Source: DATGFK01 sp040007395
GTDB taxonomy: Bacteria > Chloroflexota > Anaerolineae > Aggregatilineales > UBA2796
Direction: 5' to 3'
DNA: 51,012 nucleotides
Assembly: GCA_040007395.1 (NCBI GenBank)
Contig: JBDTVG010000225.1
Coordinates: forward strand, 1 to 51,012
Shown here: piece by piece, positions 19,290 to 28,276 of the stretch
How the letters are laid out: each line of letters begins with the position of its first letter
Numbering within the stretch: position 1 is the stretch's first letter
Notes under the pieces: model-generated
Databases searched by the model: none
Told to the model about the DNA's origin: nothing
The model's input: only the letters and a program-made list of their open reading frames with translations
Made by a program: the position numbers and the translations under genes

Positions 19290-21125
19290 ATGTCCGCCAT
19301 CAATCAAAGCGGAATTGTATTGGAAGGGCCGATTGCCGAACTACGTGAGCGTGAAGTGCGCTTGCTATACGATGCTGCCGAGTATGTTGGCAAAATGGGC
19401 GGTGAAAATGGCGCGAGTGATCGCCAACGACTGCTGGATACAGCGCTAGACTTGCGCGAGATGTTCCTGATGGTCGTGATTATCGGTGAGTTCAACGCGG
19501 GCAAATCAACATTCGTTAACGCGCTGTTGGGCGATTCGGTGCTGCCGATGGGGATTACGCCCACCACCGATGCGATTGAACTGGTACGCTATGCTCCCAC
19601 CAAAAATCGCCGCCCAGATCTGCGCGATGGGGCAGTTCGCGAGTGGGAACATCCGAACACAGGTGCGCCCGGTGTGGTGATTGTGGACACACCCGGTACA
19701 GGCTCGATCTTCCAGAAGCACGAGCAGATCGCCAAGTCGTTTCTGCACCGCAGCGATCTCGTGATCTTCGTGATTTCCGCGAAACGGGCTTTCGCAGAGA
19801 CGGAACGCATTTATCTGGAACTGGCAAAACACTATGGCAAGAAAATTATCGTTGTCGTCAACCAGATCGATCTGCTAGAGCCAAAGGAACAGACTGAGGT
19901 CAAGAGCTTTGTCCAAAAGCAGATCGATGAAATGCTCGACCTGCGCCCGCCGATCTTTATGGTGTCCGCCAAGAAAGCCCTACTAGGCGATAAGCCGTCT
20001 GGTGGGATGCTGGCAGCGCTGTCGGGCAATAACGGCAAAAGCGATTTCGGCATGGATGCGGTTCGCGCCTATCTGCGCCAAACCTTTGAGCAAGTGCCAC
20101 CTGCCAAGCAAAAACTGCTCACCCAGCTTGATCTGGTGCGGGCGGTGATTGCTCCCTATCGCCAGAGTCTGCAGGACAAAATGTCACTGATCGGCAATGA
20201 TGCGAACGCCGCCGAAGATTTGCAGCGCGAAATGGAGCAGCAAGCGTCGGGACTGGATCGTCAGCTAGAGGCGACTCTCAAGGAGATTCATGCTGTGTTC
20301 GAAGCGATGCAGCAGCGCGGCGGCATTTTTATCGACAAGAATTTCAATGTAATCCGCGCCTTGCGGCGGGTCAACAAGGAAACGCTGTGGTCAGAATTCG
20401 AGAGCGAAGTCATCGGCAACGCATTGGTTCAGATCCGCAATAGTTCTGAACAGTACGCCAATTCACTGGTGGATGGCAGTCGGGTCTATTGGCGCAGCGT
20501 GATCGAGCGGCTCAATAAGATGGAAGCATTGCTCAAAGCCGAAGCCTCGAACATGGACGCAGCGGCGTATGCTGACCAACGCGACGCGCTTCAAGCGGCA
20601 ATGACGATGGCTGATGTTGAGATGAACGCCACCAGCGATAAAAAGATCGTCGAGAATATCCAGACAAATTTCGAGCAGAATATACGTGGCTTCACGGTCA
20701 GTGCCGCCAGTGGCATTGGTGGACTATTAGCACTGATCCTAGGTCATCTAACTCCCCTTGCGCCAAGTGCGTATCCATTGGCGGCGTTGGGTGTGGCGTT
20801 TGGCCCGCTGGTCATGGTCGCAGGTGCGGCAGGCGCGACTCTCTATTGGCGCAAAACGGTGCGCGATGCCAAAGGCAAGCTGGAAAACCAGATTAGCGAT
20901 CTGGAAAACAGCTACAAACAGTCCTTGGCAAACCTGACCAGCCGCGAACGGGGTCGCTTGCTCCAATATGGCAAACAGATCCTATCGCCTGTATTCAGTC
21001 AGTTGCAAGCATTGGCGCAGCGCTACAAGGATCAGCAGGCGCAACTGGATACCTTTACAGACCGCGCCACAGGACTCGAAACCGAGATCAACGCCGTCAA
21101 TGTCAAAGCACCTGTATTGAGGTGA
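19290..21125 (+). CDS. Dynamin-family GTPase (second of a pair)
   Basis: This 611-residue dynamin-like protein is only distantly similar to the one at 16923. G1 is GEFNAGKSTF (about 66-75), the G2 region is GITPTTDAI, G3 is DTPGTGS (about 132-138) and G4 is NQID (about 191-194). A helical stalk follows, then a hydrophobic pair near 475-520 (GIGGLLALILGHL and LGVAFGPLVMVAGAAGATLY) for membrane insertion and a final coiled coil. AAGGAG lies 8 bases before ATG 19290. Bacterial dynamins often occur as unequal tandem pairs that act together, and this arrangement suggests the same. Confidence 0.93.
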   Translation: MSAINQSGIVLEGPIAELREREVRLLYDAAEYVGKMGGENGASDRQRLLDTALDLREMFLMVVIIGEFNAGKSTFVNALLGDSVLPMGITPTTDAIELVRYAPTKNRRPDLRDGAVREWEHPNTGAPGVVIVDTPGTGSIFQKHEQIAKSFLHRSDLVIFVISAKRAFAETERIYLELAKHYGKKIIVVVNQIDLLEPKEQTEVKSFVQKQIDEMLDLRPPIFMVSAKKALLGDKPSGGMLAALSGNNGKSDFGMDAVRAYLRQTFEQVPPAKQKLLTQLDLVRAVIAPYRQSLQDKMSLIGNDANAAEDLQREMEQQASGLDRQLEATLKEIHAVFEAMQQRGGIFIDKNFNVIRALRRVNKETLWSEFESEVIGNALVQIRNSSEQYANSLVDGSRVYWRSVIERLNKMEALLKAEASNMDAAAYADQRDALQAAMTMADVEMNATSDKKIVENIQTNFEQNIRGFTVSAASGIGGLLALILGHLTPLAPSAYPLAALGVAFGPLVMVAGAAGATLYWRKTVRDAKGKLENQISDLENSYKQSLANLTSRERGRLLQYGKQILSPVFSQLQALAQRYKDQQAQLDTFTDRATGLETEINAVNVKAPVLR

Positions 21126-21406
21126 GAACACGGATATGTTTCATCAGGACTGTTGCAAGTTGTTGACCTCACCCCCAGCCCCTCTGGGAAAACCAGACCA
21201 AGGAGCTGCACGGATAAACGCTAAAATTTAGCAGTGACATCGTGGACTGGCTGTCGTAAATCATGTAGATTGGCAATGCCTGCCTGTTTGTGAGACACTA
21301 CAACAATCATCGTAGGGATTGATTTCGGTCCAACTATTGAGGAAGTCGCCTTGCTTTTTGCTAAATTATCGGGTCTATCTGTCAACTCCAAGAGAGAAAA
21401 ACGCCG
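21126..21406. repeat. Intergenic region with a degenerate GC-rich repeat
   Basis: Near 21168-21190 the sequence CTCACCCCCAGCCCCTCTGG resembles the start of a dispersed intergenic repeat common in many genomes (CTCACCCCC-AGCCCCTCTCCC type). A related, more degraded copy in the other orientation lies near 22947-23036. The remaining sequence holds no gene. Confidence 0.35.
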
Positions 21407-22840
21407 ATGTCAAAATTCAACCGTCTTACCGCCCCTTCGTTAGATCTTGTTACCGTCAAAGCAGGTGATTTCGTAATGGGGCCGGGTCCGATCTCAACAA
21501 ATAGCGGCGTGATTCTAGGTGAGCCACATACTGTCTTTTTGTCGGAATATCAAATCGGGCGTTATCCCGTTACGAATGAACAATATCTCTGTTTTGTAGA
21601 GGATATTGGGCACTGGTTCCCTTCCTCATGGGAAAAAGGATACCTTACGGAGCACGCCAACCATCCCGTTAGCGGGGTAAATTGGGCAGATGCATGGTTA
21701 TTCTGCGCGTGGTTGGCTTTAAAAACAGGGCTTCCCTATCATTTGCCCACCGAGGCGGAATGGGAAAAAGCCGCCACATGGAATACGCAAACCGGGACAA
21801 AAACATCCTTTCCATGGGGCAATGAAAAAGACTCCTCCTGCGCTAACACACTCCAAGGAAATGTTGGCGGAACAACCCCTATTGGAAAATATTCGCCGCA
21901 AGGGGACAGCCCTTGTGGATGTGCTGACATGATCGGGAATGTTGACGAGTGGTGTAACTCAGTGGTGATGCCCTACCCTTATGTGGCTTCCAATGGCCGT
22001 GAAGAATTGTATATAAACCAACGACGGGCGATGCGTGGTGGCGATTGGTATTCATTTCAATCCCCGGCTACTCGCCGCAACGCTCCTAGCGAAGCGTGGC
22101 AATCGATGTGGGGATTTCGAGTTGCACTGGGCACAACATTGATTGATGCTCACAAGGAATTGCTTGAAAGCCTGAAATTGGATGCTGTCGCTGACGAACA
22201 GGCGTTGATCGAGTATTACAAAGAAAAACCAAATAGCGCACAATTTTATTATGATCTTGGCACAAGACGTTCCAAGATGGGAGAAATTGATTCAACGTGG
22301 AATATAGAAGCCGAACACGATTTTGATCGTACTTTAGAGCTTGCCAATTCTGATAAACCATTAATCAATACGCCGCTTGCTCATGTCTATTTCAATCGGG
22401 CAAGAATCCGTTTGAACATGGAAAAATATGATCTGGCTATCGCCGACATGAGCCAAGCCATCACCCTTGATCCGAGTGATGCTTACGCCTATTTGATCCG
22501 ATCCGATGCTTATTGCTCAGTTGGTGCATGGGATAAAGCCGAACACGACCTCGACACTGCGCTCGGAATAGATAAGAGATTGGAACAATCCGTCCATGTA
22601 CTCAAGGTGCGGGCGCAACTTCTTGCCCAAAAAGGGAGAGACAGTGAGGCTATGCAGCTCTACACAACCACCATTCAACGGCCTATGTACGTGCCCCTCT
22701 ATCTGCCCGAAATTCATTTGTTGCGTGCAGAACTTCATGAAAAGGCTCATCAACAAGAAGCAGCACAAAGTGACTATTTTCATTATCTTTTGTGGCGACC
22801 CAATGCCCCTAAATCCTCTACACTGAGAAGCAAGATTTAG
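21407..22840 (+). CDS. SUMF1/FGE-like domain protein with C-terminal TPRs
   Basis: Residues about 8-245 form an FGE-sulfatase (SUMF1) domain of the C-type-lectin fold: QIGRYPVTNEQYLCFVE, PVSGVNWADAWLFCAWLA, LPTEAEWEKAA, MIGNVDEWC and RAMRGGDWYS. True formylglycine-generating enzymes have catalytic Cys in the RGGSF(x)C region; here the segment is RGGDWYSFQSPATRR without Cys, so catalysis is unlikely. Residues about 255-470 are TPR repeats (for example YDLAIADMSQAITLDPSDAYAY). The protein is probably a binding or scaffold protein. It has no signal peptide. Confidence 0.85.
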   Translation: MSKFNRLTAPSLDLVTVKAGDFVMGPGPISTNSGVILGEPHTVFLSEYQIGRYPVTNEQYLCFVEDIGHWFPSSWEKGYLTEHANHPVSGVNWADAWLFCAWLALKTGLPYHLPTEAEWEKAATWNTQTGTKTSFPWGNEKDSSCANTLQGNVGGTTPIGKYSPQGDSPCGCADMIGNVDEWCNSVVMPYPYVASNGREELYINQRRAMRGGDWYSFQSPATRRNAPSEAWQSMWGFRVALGTTLIDAHKELLESLKLDAVADEQALIEYYKEKPNSAQFYYDLGTRRSKMGEIDSTWNIEAEHDFDRTLELANSDKPLINTPLAHVYFNRARIRLNMEKYDLAIADMSQAITLDPSDAYAYLIRSDAYCSVGAWDKAEHDLDTALGIDKRLEQSVHVLKVRAQLLAQKGRDSEAMQLYTTTIQRPMYVPLYLPEIHLLRAELHEKAHQQEAAQSDYFHYLLWRPNAPKSSTLRSKI

Positions 22841-22940
22841 GTCATTCAGAGAAGTAGTGATTGAAGCAAGTATTGTATCATTTCTATGCTTTTGGTTGCC
22901 TAGCAATCTCAAATTGTACCGAGAATAATCCTTGGTACAG

Positions 22941-23040
22941 ACGCATTCCCCCTCCGAATTCGGAAAGGGAGTCTAGAGTCGGGTCTGGAAGCTCCTCCCT
23001 GCGTGTGGGAAGGGATTTAGGGCGGGGTTAGGCGTTGCTT
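22941..23040. repeat. Degenerate GC-rich intergenic repeat with dyads
   Basis: The segment contains CCCCCTCCGAATTCGGAAAGGG, with the palindrome CCGAATTCGG at its centre, then a second C-rich/G-rich pair (CTCCTCCC and GTGGGAAGGG) ending in a G-rich tract. It may be a relic of the same repeat type as at 21168, in inverted orientation. Confidence 0.4.
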
Positions 23041-23078
23041 TGTTTTCTGCGCCACATTATCTACAGAAGTGAGGCAGT

Positions 23079-24173
23079 ATGACGGGTAATCTCAATTGGA
23101 TCAAAGGCTACCAATCACGAAGCGAAGGCCCTACGCCGCATACACAACGCGCCAGCTATTCCCTGCGCGATCTGGCACTCCGCAGTTTCTTAAAGCCGAA
23201 TGCGGTTAGGCAGCTACTGCATGATGCTGATCTGAGCGATTTTTCGTGGCATGTCGTCTGGGGCGAAGACTACGCCACCACCGACGAAGAACTTGAGGAT
23301 CGTCTTAGCAATGTGGATGGCTATGTGATCTTCATTCATGGTTGGACGGGCAGCAATGCCATCTGGGAAAATTTGCCCGGTATGGTCATCAATCGTAACC
23401 GCAATCTCGTGTCGCTGGTCGTAGATCACAACGGCTTTGGCGCGACTCCTTTTGTTCAATCTATGCCAGAAATGGACTCCTGCAACCCTGTCGCCGCTAT
23501 GACTGTCGTGGAGCATTGGTTTGATCTGTTGCAATTGCGGCGACAGCCCGGTGAACCCAAACCCAAAACAATTAACTTTGTTGGGCATTCGATGGGCGGT
23601 GCGGCGCTGTTTTTTCTCCACGAAGAAAATTGGAAATTTGCGGAAGCGACCCGGACGGCGATAGCGCCGGCCCTGCTGCTCCACGATGAGCTTCACCGTG
23701 CGTTTTATACGACACTCGGATTGGGCATTGGCTTGGTCGGGCGGATTCGTGCCTTACAGATTATTGATAATGTGGTATCGCCATCGGTGTTAGAAGTGCT
23801 GGCGGAAGGCGCAACACAGCATGTTAAGGATGAACACGCACGGATCTATGAGATTACGCCCAAAGGGGTTACGGCGCGAACCTTCGCCGCGATGGGCGCG
23901 ATCACGCAGCACCCAGAGCCACACCAGTGGGATTTGTTTCAGGTGGTGCTAGGCCACCGGGATCGGTTGGTCGGTCTTGTGCCAATGTTGGATCTACTGC
24001 AAGATTTGAACTTTGATGTCAATCAGGTACGAGTCGTGATGGGAACCCATTACCTGTTTTCTGTGGGCAACGATATGCAGCGTTGGCATGAGCAGAATCG
24101 CGAACTTGTGCTCAAAGATATTCTGGATCTGCATGGGGAAGCCTTGCAGCGCCAAAAGACAGGCAAAGCCTAG
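23079..24173 (+). CDS. Alpha/beta-hydrolase fold protein
   Basis: The 364-residue protein shows the alpha/beta-hydrolase order. An HGWTG oxyanion-hole motif lies near residues 87-91 (VIFIHGWTGS). The nucleophile elbow GHSMGG lies near 169-174, with Ser as the nucleophile. Late Asp and His residues (GHRDRLVG, GTHYLF) could complete the triad. No signal peptide is evident, so it is probably a cytoplasmic esterase or lipase-like enzyme. The substrate cannot be told. It is separate from its neighbours, with 238 bp upstream and 177 bp downstream. Confidence 0.88.
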   Translation: MTGNLNWIKGYQSRSEGPTPHTQRASYSLRDLALRSFLKPNAVRQLLHDADLSDFSWHVVWGEDYATTDEELEDRLSNVDGYVIFIHGWTGSNAIWENLPGMVINRNRNLVSLVVDHNGFGATPFVQSMPEMDSCNPVAAMTVVEHWFDLLQLRRQPGEPKPKTINFVGHSMGGAALFFLHEENWKFAEATRTAIAPALLLHDELHRAFYTTLGLGIGLVGRIRALQIIDNVVSPSVLEVLAEGATQHVKDEHARIYEITPKGVTARTFAAMGAITQHPEPHQWDLFQVVLGHRDRLVGLVPMLDLLQDLNFDVNQVRVVMGTHYLFSVGNDMQRWHEQNRELVLKDILDLHGEALQRQKTGKA

Positions 24174-24350
24174 CGTTCGCCACGAATGTCAGGCACGGGC
24201 GATCACTCAAGAGTCGCCTCTCGTAGGGGCTGGCCTATATGTCAGCCCATCTCGTAACCCTCCAAATTCCCTCACCAGAATAGATGCGAAATCTACAGAT
24301 CGCCTTAAAATTGAGTCAGTAAGGTTAGCGTAGCGAAAGTATGACGTAGC

Positions 24351-25037
24351 ATGGGCAGTGATACGATTTTTATTGTAGACGACGAACAGAACATCATCGA
24401 ACTTGCCACGATGTATCTGGAACAGGAAGGCTTCCGTGTGATCAGCGCCCATGATGGACAGGCTGCGCTGGATCGTCTTAAAACCGAAAGGCCAGCATTA
24501 GTCGTGCTAGATCTGATGCTACCCAAAGTAGATGGCTGGCAGGTCTGTCGCAAAATTCGTGCCGACTCCGATTTGCCGATCTTGATGCTAACGGCCCGCG
24601 ATGATGACGTGGACAAGATCGTTGGGCTGGAACTTGGCGCGGACGACTATCTGACCAAGCCGTTTAACCCGCGAGAACTGGTGGCCCGTGTCAAGGCTAT
24701 CTTGCGGCGAACCGAACCGCGCCGCCCAGAGACAAGTGTTCCTGTGCGTGTCGGTGATGTGTCCATCGACCCTGCACGGCGCACTGTCCATGTCGGCGAA
24801 ACCGAGATCACCCTACGCACAAAGGAATTCGATCTGCTGATTGTGCTGGCGGAAAATGAGGGAATCGTTCTGACCCGCGAAAAGCTGCTTGATTTAGTCT
24901 GGGGCTTTGACTTCTACGGACAGACGCGCACGGTAGATGTGCATGTAGCCCATGTTCGCAGCAAACTCGAAGGATCACAGGTGACGATTGAGACGGTCTG
25001 GGGTGTTGGCTACAAGTTGGAGACCAAGCAAAAATAG
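24351..25037 (+). CDS. OmpR/PhoB-family response regulator
   Basis: The 228-residue protein has an N-terminal receiver domain with acidic residues DDE (10-12), phosphoacceptor Asp54 (VVLDLMLPKVDGW) and Lys103 (DYLTKPFNPREL). The C-terminal winged helix is of OmpR type: LRTKEFDLLIVLAENEG, LLDLVWG and TRTVDVHVAHVRSKLE. It binds DNA once phosphorylated. The downstream sensor kinase at 25140 is the obvious partner. The gap of 102 bp is larger than in most such pairs. Confidence 0.96.
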   Translation: MGSDTIFIVDDEQNIIELATMYLEQEGFRVISAHDGQAALDRLKTERPALVVLDLMLPKVDGWQVCRKIRADSDLPILMLTARDDDVDKIVGLELGADDYLTKPFNPRELVARVKAILRRTEPRRPETSVPVRVGDVSIDPARRTVHVGETEITLRTKEFDLLIVLAENEGIVLTREKLLDLVWGFDFYGQTRTVDVHVAHVRSKLEGSQVTIETVWGVGYKLETKQK

Positions 25038-25139
25038 GGTCGCGACAAGTCACAACTCTAATACAGCAACCAGCACGCAACACTTTTTTTACACTTTGAT
25101 AACCTGATACGCCCATCGATCTGGTAAGGTGGGCATAAT

Positions 25140-26741
25140 ATGGACTCTGAAAGCATGTTTACTGGTTTGCGTACACGACTATTCGCCTCTTATATCCTGA
25201 TCATCACTGTCACTTTACTGGTCATAGGCATTGCCTTGTTTCTGGTGATGCGGGCACGTCCCCTACTGACCGAAACAACCAGTCTACGCCTGTACAACCT
25301 GATGAGCCAGATCTCCCTAATTCAGGAAGAACGCGGGATTGCCGTCTCTATTTCTGGACCAACTCGCCTGCAACGGCAGATGCTAAACCAGATTGATAAA
25401 CGGTTGAACGTGCGCGTGCTGCTCACCGATGCCAATGGCGTGGTCAGCTACGATTCGCGTCGGATTTATCAAGAAAATACTTCGGTAGAGATGGATGCCA
25501 AGCCGTATGTGCCACCTACCGCGCCCGAAAGCGCCCCGCCGCCACTGATACGCGGAATGCTGCATAATCCCGACGGGTCAGAATGGCTATTCGTGGCGCA
25601 GACTCCACCCGCCAATCTAGCCAGTACAGACAGTAGTAGTTCGCCGCAGCAGTTTTTCATGGTTGCTATCCGTGCGCCGCGTTCGCTCGATATAACTGAG
25701 ACACTGCAATACTACGGGCAAGATTTGCTCACCCCGCTGTATCAGGCAGGATTGATCGGCTTGGTTGTCGCATTCATCCTATCTTTGATAATTACCCGAT
25801 CTGTAGCGCAGCCGTTACAAGATGTGGCAAAGGCAGCAGCATCAGCGGCGAATGGCAATCTGGATATAAAAGCACCTGTGCGGGGGCCGCGTGAAGTGCG
25901 GATTGTCGCTGAGGCGTTCAACCACATGACAGAACAGGTACAGCAGACTCGCGAAGCCCAGCGCGATTTTCTGGCGAATGTCACACACGATCTACGAACG
26001 CCGCTGACTTCCATTCAAGGGTTTTCGCAAGCGATTATCGATGGGGTAGCCTCAAACCCCAGTGCAGCACAGCGGGCGGCTCAAATCATCTACGAGGAGG
26101 CAGGACGGCTCAACCGCATGGTGCAGGAACTTCTCGATCTGGCGCGGATCGAGGCGGGGCGTTTTAGCATGACGCAGCACAGCATCCATCTGACAGAATT
26201 GCTGAACGCACTGGGCGAACGGATCGCTCCCCGCGCCGCCGAAAATGGCCTGACGCTCAAACTCAATGTGCCACCACTACCGACCATTGCCGGAGATGGA
26301 GATCGACTTGTACAGGTCTATACCAATCTGGTCGATAATGCGCTCAAGCATACACCGCAAGGGGGAACCGTCACCTTGCGAGCCATCGTGTACAATAACG
26401 GCGTGCTGGTACAGGTGCGCGACACAGGCGAAGGAATTCCCGCCGCCGACCTGCCCCATATCTTTGATCGCTTTTATCAGGTTGATAAAAGCCGCCAACG
26501 GGGACGGCGCGACGGCGTAGGGCTGGGCCTGACGATCACCAAAGGGATTGTCGAGGCACATGGTGGGCGGTTGTGGGTTGAAAGCCAAGATGGAGTCGGC
26601 ACCACTTTTTCAACGTGGTTTCCCGCTGTCGCCTCAGATGCCTCGACCATCAGCATTCGGCGGCGCAGCGGCATCTTCAAAAACCTTGCGCCCAAACCAA
26701 CCCCCGCCGAAGAACCTCAGCCGCAACCGATGGATCGCTGA
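25140..26741 (+). CDS. Membrane sensor histidine kinase
   Basis: The 533-residue protein has the classic layout: membrane segment (about 13-37), extracytoplasmic sensor (about 38-200), second membrane segment (about 203-222), HAMP (about 223-275), HisKA with His283 in FLANVTHDLRTPLTSI, and a HATPase_c domain with VDNALKHT (N box), DTGEGIP (G1), FDRFYQ (F box) and GVGLGLTI (G2). The sensor is Pro-rich and has no family I recognise. The end of the coding sequence forms the 3' stem of a terminator hairpin. It should phosphorylate the regulator encoded just upstream. Confidence 0.96.
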   Translation: MDSESMFTGLRTRLFASYILIITVTLLVIGIALFLVMRARPLLTETTSLRLYNLMSQISLIQEERGIAVSISGPTRLQRQMLNQIDKRLNVRVLLTDANGVVSYDSRRIYQENTSVEMDAKPYVPPTAPESAPPPLIRGMLHNPDGSEWLFVAQTPPANLASTDSSSSPQQFFMVAIRAPRSLDITETLQYYGQDLLTPLYQAGLIGLVVAFILSLIITRSVAQPLQDVAKAAASAANGNLDIKAPVRGPREVRIVAEAFNHMTEQVQQTREAQRDFLANVTHDLRTPLTSIQGFSQAIIDGVASNPSAAQRAAQIIYEEAGRLNRMVQELLDLARIEAGRFSMTQHSIHLTELLNALGERIAPRAAENGLTLKLNVPPLPTIAGDGDRLVQVYTNLVDNALKHTPQGGTVTLRAIVYNNGVLVQVRDTGEGIPAADLPHIFDRFYQVDKSRQRGRRDGVGLGLTITKGIVEAHGGRLWVESQDGVGTTFSTWFPAVASDASTISIRRRSGIFKNLAPKPTPAEEPQPQPMDR

Positions 26742-26755
26742 GGTTCGTCTTTTTA
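26712..26755 (+). terminator. Terminator overlapping the histidine kinase stop codon
   Basis: GAACCTCAGC (26712-26721) pairs perfectly with GCTGAGGTTC (26737-26746) around a 15-nt loop, followed by GTCTTTTT. The TGA stop (26739-26741) is inside the 3' arm, so the last codons of the kinase double as terminator. Confidence 0.85.
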
Positions 26756-27880
26756 TCCGATCACTCGTAAGGCTTTCGGATAAGTGGTCAGCACATCTAC
26801 GCCATTGTCCGTGACTGTTACATTATCTTCGATACGAATGCCGCCTTTGCCGGGCAGGTAAATTCCCGGTTCAATGGTAAAGACCATGCCCGGTTCAAGG
26901 ACTTGTAGATTGCCTTCAACCATATTCGGCGCTTCGTGAATATCGAGGCCGAGGCCGTGTCCGGTACGATGCAGAAAGTATTTGCCGTAGCCTGATTCTT
27001 CGATCACGCGCCGCGTAGCACGATCCACATCTTGAGCGATCACACCGGGACGGATGGCATTAATGCCCGCCATGTTGGCAGCTAGCACAATCTCATAAAC
27101 GTTGCGGAGTTCCTCGCCAATATCGCCTACCGCAAAGGTTCGGGTAATATCCGCTGGATAGCCGTCAGTAGTGGTTCCAAAATCGAACAGCAACAGATCG
27201 CCATCCTGCAATTTTGTGTTGCCCGGAACGCCATGTGGTTGGGCGCTATTTGAGCCAGCCAGCACAATCGGGTCGAAGGCGTTGCCACCGCTGCCTAGTT
27301 CGGCAAGCGCATTCAGCAGTATATTGGCGATCTGCTGTTCGGTCATGCCAACTTTTACTTTGCTGATCGTGGTTTCGAGGGCGGCTTCACTGATGGCAAT
27401 GGCCTGTCGCATGGCGGCAATCTCGGCGGGTTCCTTGTGCAAGCGGATCGCGGTAATCACCTCATCGGCGGAAACGACCTTACAGCCGGGGGCATGGTGC
27501 TGGATAAGTTGCCCTTCAAGGACACGCATCTTTAGCCCTTCGACCCCCACCTTTTTGCCATCTAGCGCCAATGCTTTGCACGCTTGGGCAAAGGCTCCTT
27601 GATAGCCTTCCGCGTCGGTATAGCTAAAGAAACGGATTGGGAACGGCGCGACATCGGCAATCTTCGGTACTTCCAGCGCAGCAATAATCATCGCGGGGTC
27701 GCCAATTGCGGGGATAATGAGTATGATGGGACGTTCGCTCAAGTGATAGCTAACATGGGTGAGATACAGGAGAGTCGGGCTAGGGACAAGCGCCACAGCA
27801 TCATAGCCTGCATCCTGCACCACACGTCGCAAGTTAGCCAGTCGGGCTAGCGTGTCGGTTACAGCAGTTATCGGTTGCAT
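26753..27880 (-). CDS. M24-family Xaa-Pro aminopeptidase / dipeptidase
   Basis: This metallopeptidase of the pita-bread fold (375 residues) removes N-terminal residues next to proline. An N-terminal creatinase-like domain (about 1-135) precedes the catalytic domain. The metal ligands are visible: Asp in FDFGTTTDG, Asp in YPADITRTFA, His in RTGHGLGLDIHE, Glu in TIEPGIYLPG and Glu in GIRIEDNVTV. This is the full set expected for a two-metal enzyme. The gene converges on the histidine kinase gene only 11 bp away and is divergent from the YtxH-like gene. Confidence 0.93.
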   Translation of the reverse strand: MQPITAVTDTLARLANLRRVVQDAGYDAVALVPSPTLLYLTHVSYHLSERPIILIIPAIGDPAMIIAALEVPKIADVAPFPIRFFSYTDAEGYQGAFAQACKALALDGKKVGVEGLKMRVLEGQLIQHHAPGCKVVSADEVITAIRLHKEPAEIAAMRQAIAISEAALETTISKVKVGMTEQQIANILLNALAELGSGGNAFDPIVLAGSNSAQPHGVPGNTKLQDGDLLLFDFGTTTDGYPADITRTFAVGDIGEELRNVYEIVLAANMAGINAIRPGVIAQDVDRATRRVIEESGYGKYFLHRTGHGLGLDIHEAPNMVEGNLQVLEPGMVFTIEPGIYLPGKGGIRIEDNVTVTDNGVDVLTTYPKALRVIG

Positions 27881-27964
27881 TAGAAATCACCTCTGCATAA
27901 TTGTGAATTGCCAATTATAATATGCAGTATGGCTTGATAGCCACAATCATCGGGAGGCGATTTT

Positions 27965-28204
27965 ATGCGACGACTGATGTTCTTTGCAGGGGGGATACTC
28001 TGCGGCGCGTTGATCGGCGGGGCAGTGGTTCTACTGCTAACCCCCGCATCTGGGCCAGCACTCCGCGACGAAGCGCGTGGTCATGTCGGTGGTGCGATGT
28101 CCGAAGCGCGAAACGCAGCCCAGAAGCGGCGCGAGCAGCTAGAGGCAGAATTGGCAGAATTGACCAGTTTACCCAGCCGCAGCGGCGTATCTACCAAGAA
28201 GTAA
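27965..28204 (+). CDS. Small YtxH-like membrane protein
   Basis: The 79-residue protein has one N-terminal membrane segment with Gly motifs (FAGGILCGALIGGAVVLLL, residues 7-25), then APxSG-like TPASGPALRDEA and an amphipathic helix rich in Glu, Ala and Arg. This is the pattern of YtxH-domain general-stress proteins. Their molecular role is not settled. GGAGG lies 8 bases before ATG 27965. A bidirectional terminator follows at once. Confidence 0.8.
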   Translation: MRRLMFFAGGILCGALIGGAVVLLLTPASGPALRDEARGHVGGAMSEARNAAQKRREQLEAELAELTSLPSRSGVSTKK

Positions 28205-28212
28205 GCCCCAAA

Positions 28213-28243
28213 AAAAACGCCTCGGTCAAGCCGAGGCGTTTTT
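28213..28243. terminator. Bidirectional terminator between ytxH-like gene and RNase J
   Basis: AAAAACGCCTCGG (28213-28225) and CCGAGGCGTTTTT (28231-28243) form a perfect 13-bp stem with a 5-nt loop. The A-tract and T-tract allow use on both strands, ending both convergent genes. Confidence 0.93.
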
Positions 28244-28276
28244 GATTATTATCTCAGAGTCGCCCGTTGTAGCGGG

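Noticed and set aside
21407..22130. Diversity-generating retroelement target
   Set aside because: The SUMF1 domain is of the right fold, but the domain is not C-terminal, there is no template repeat nearby, and the only reverse transcriptases in the window are group II intron types.
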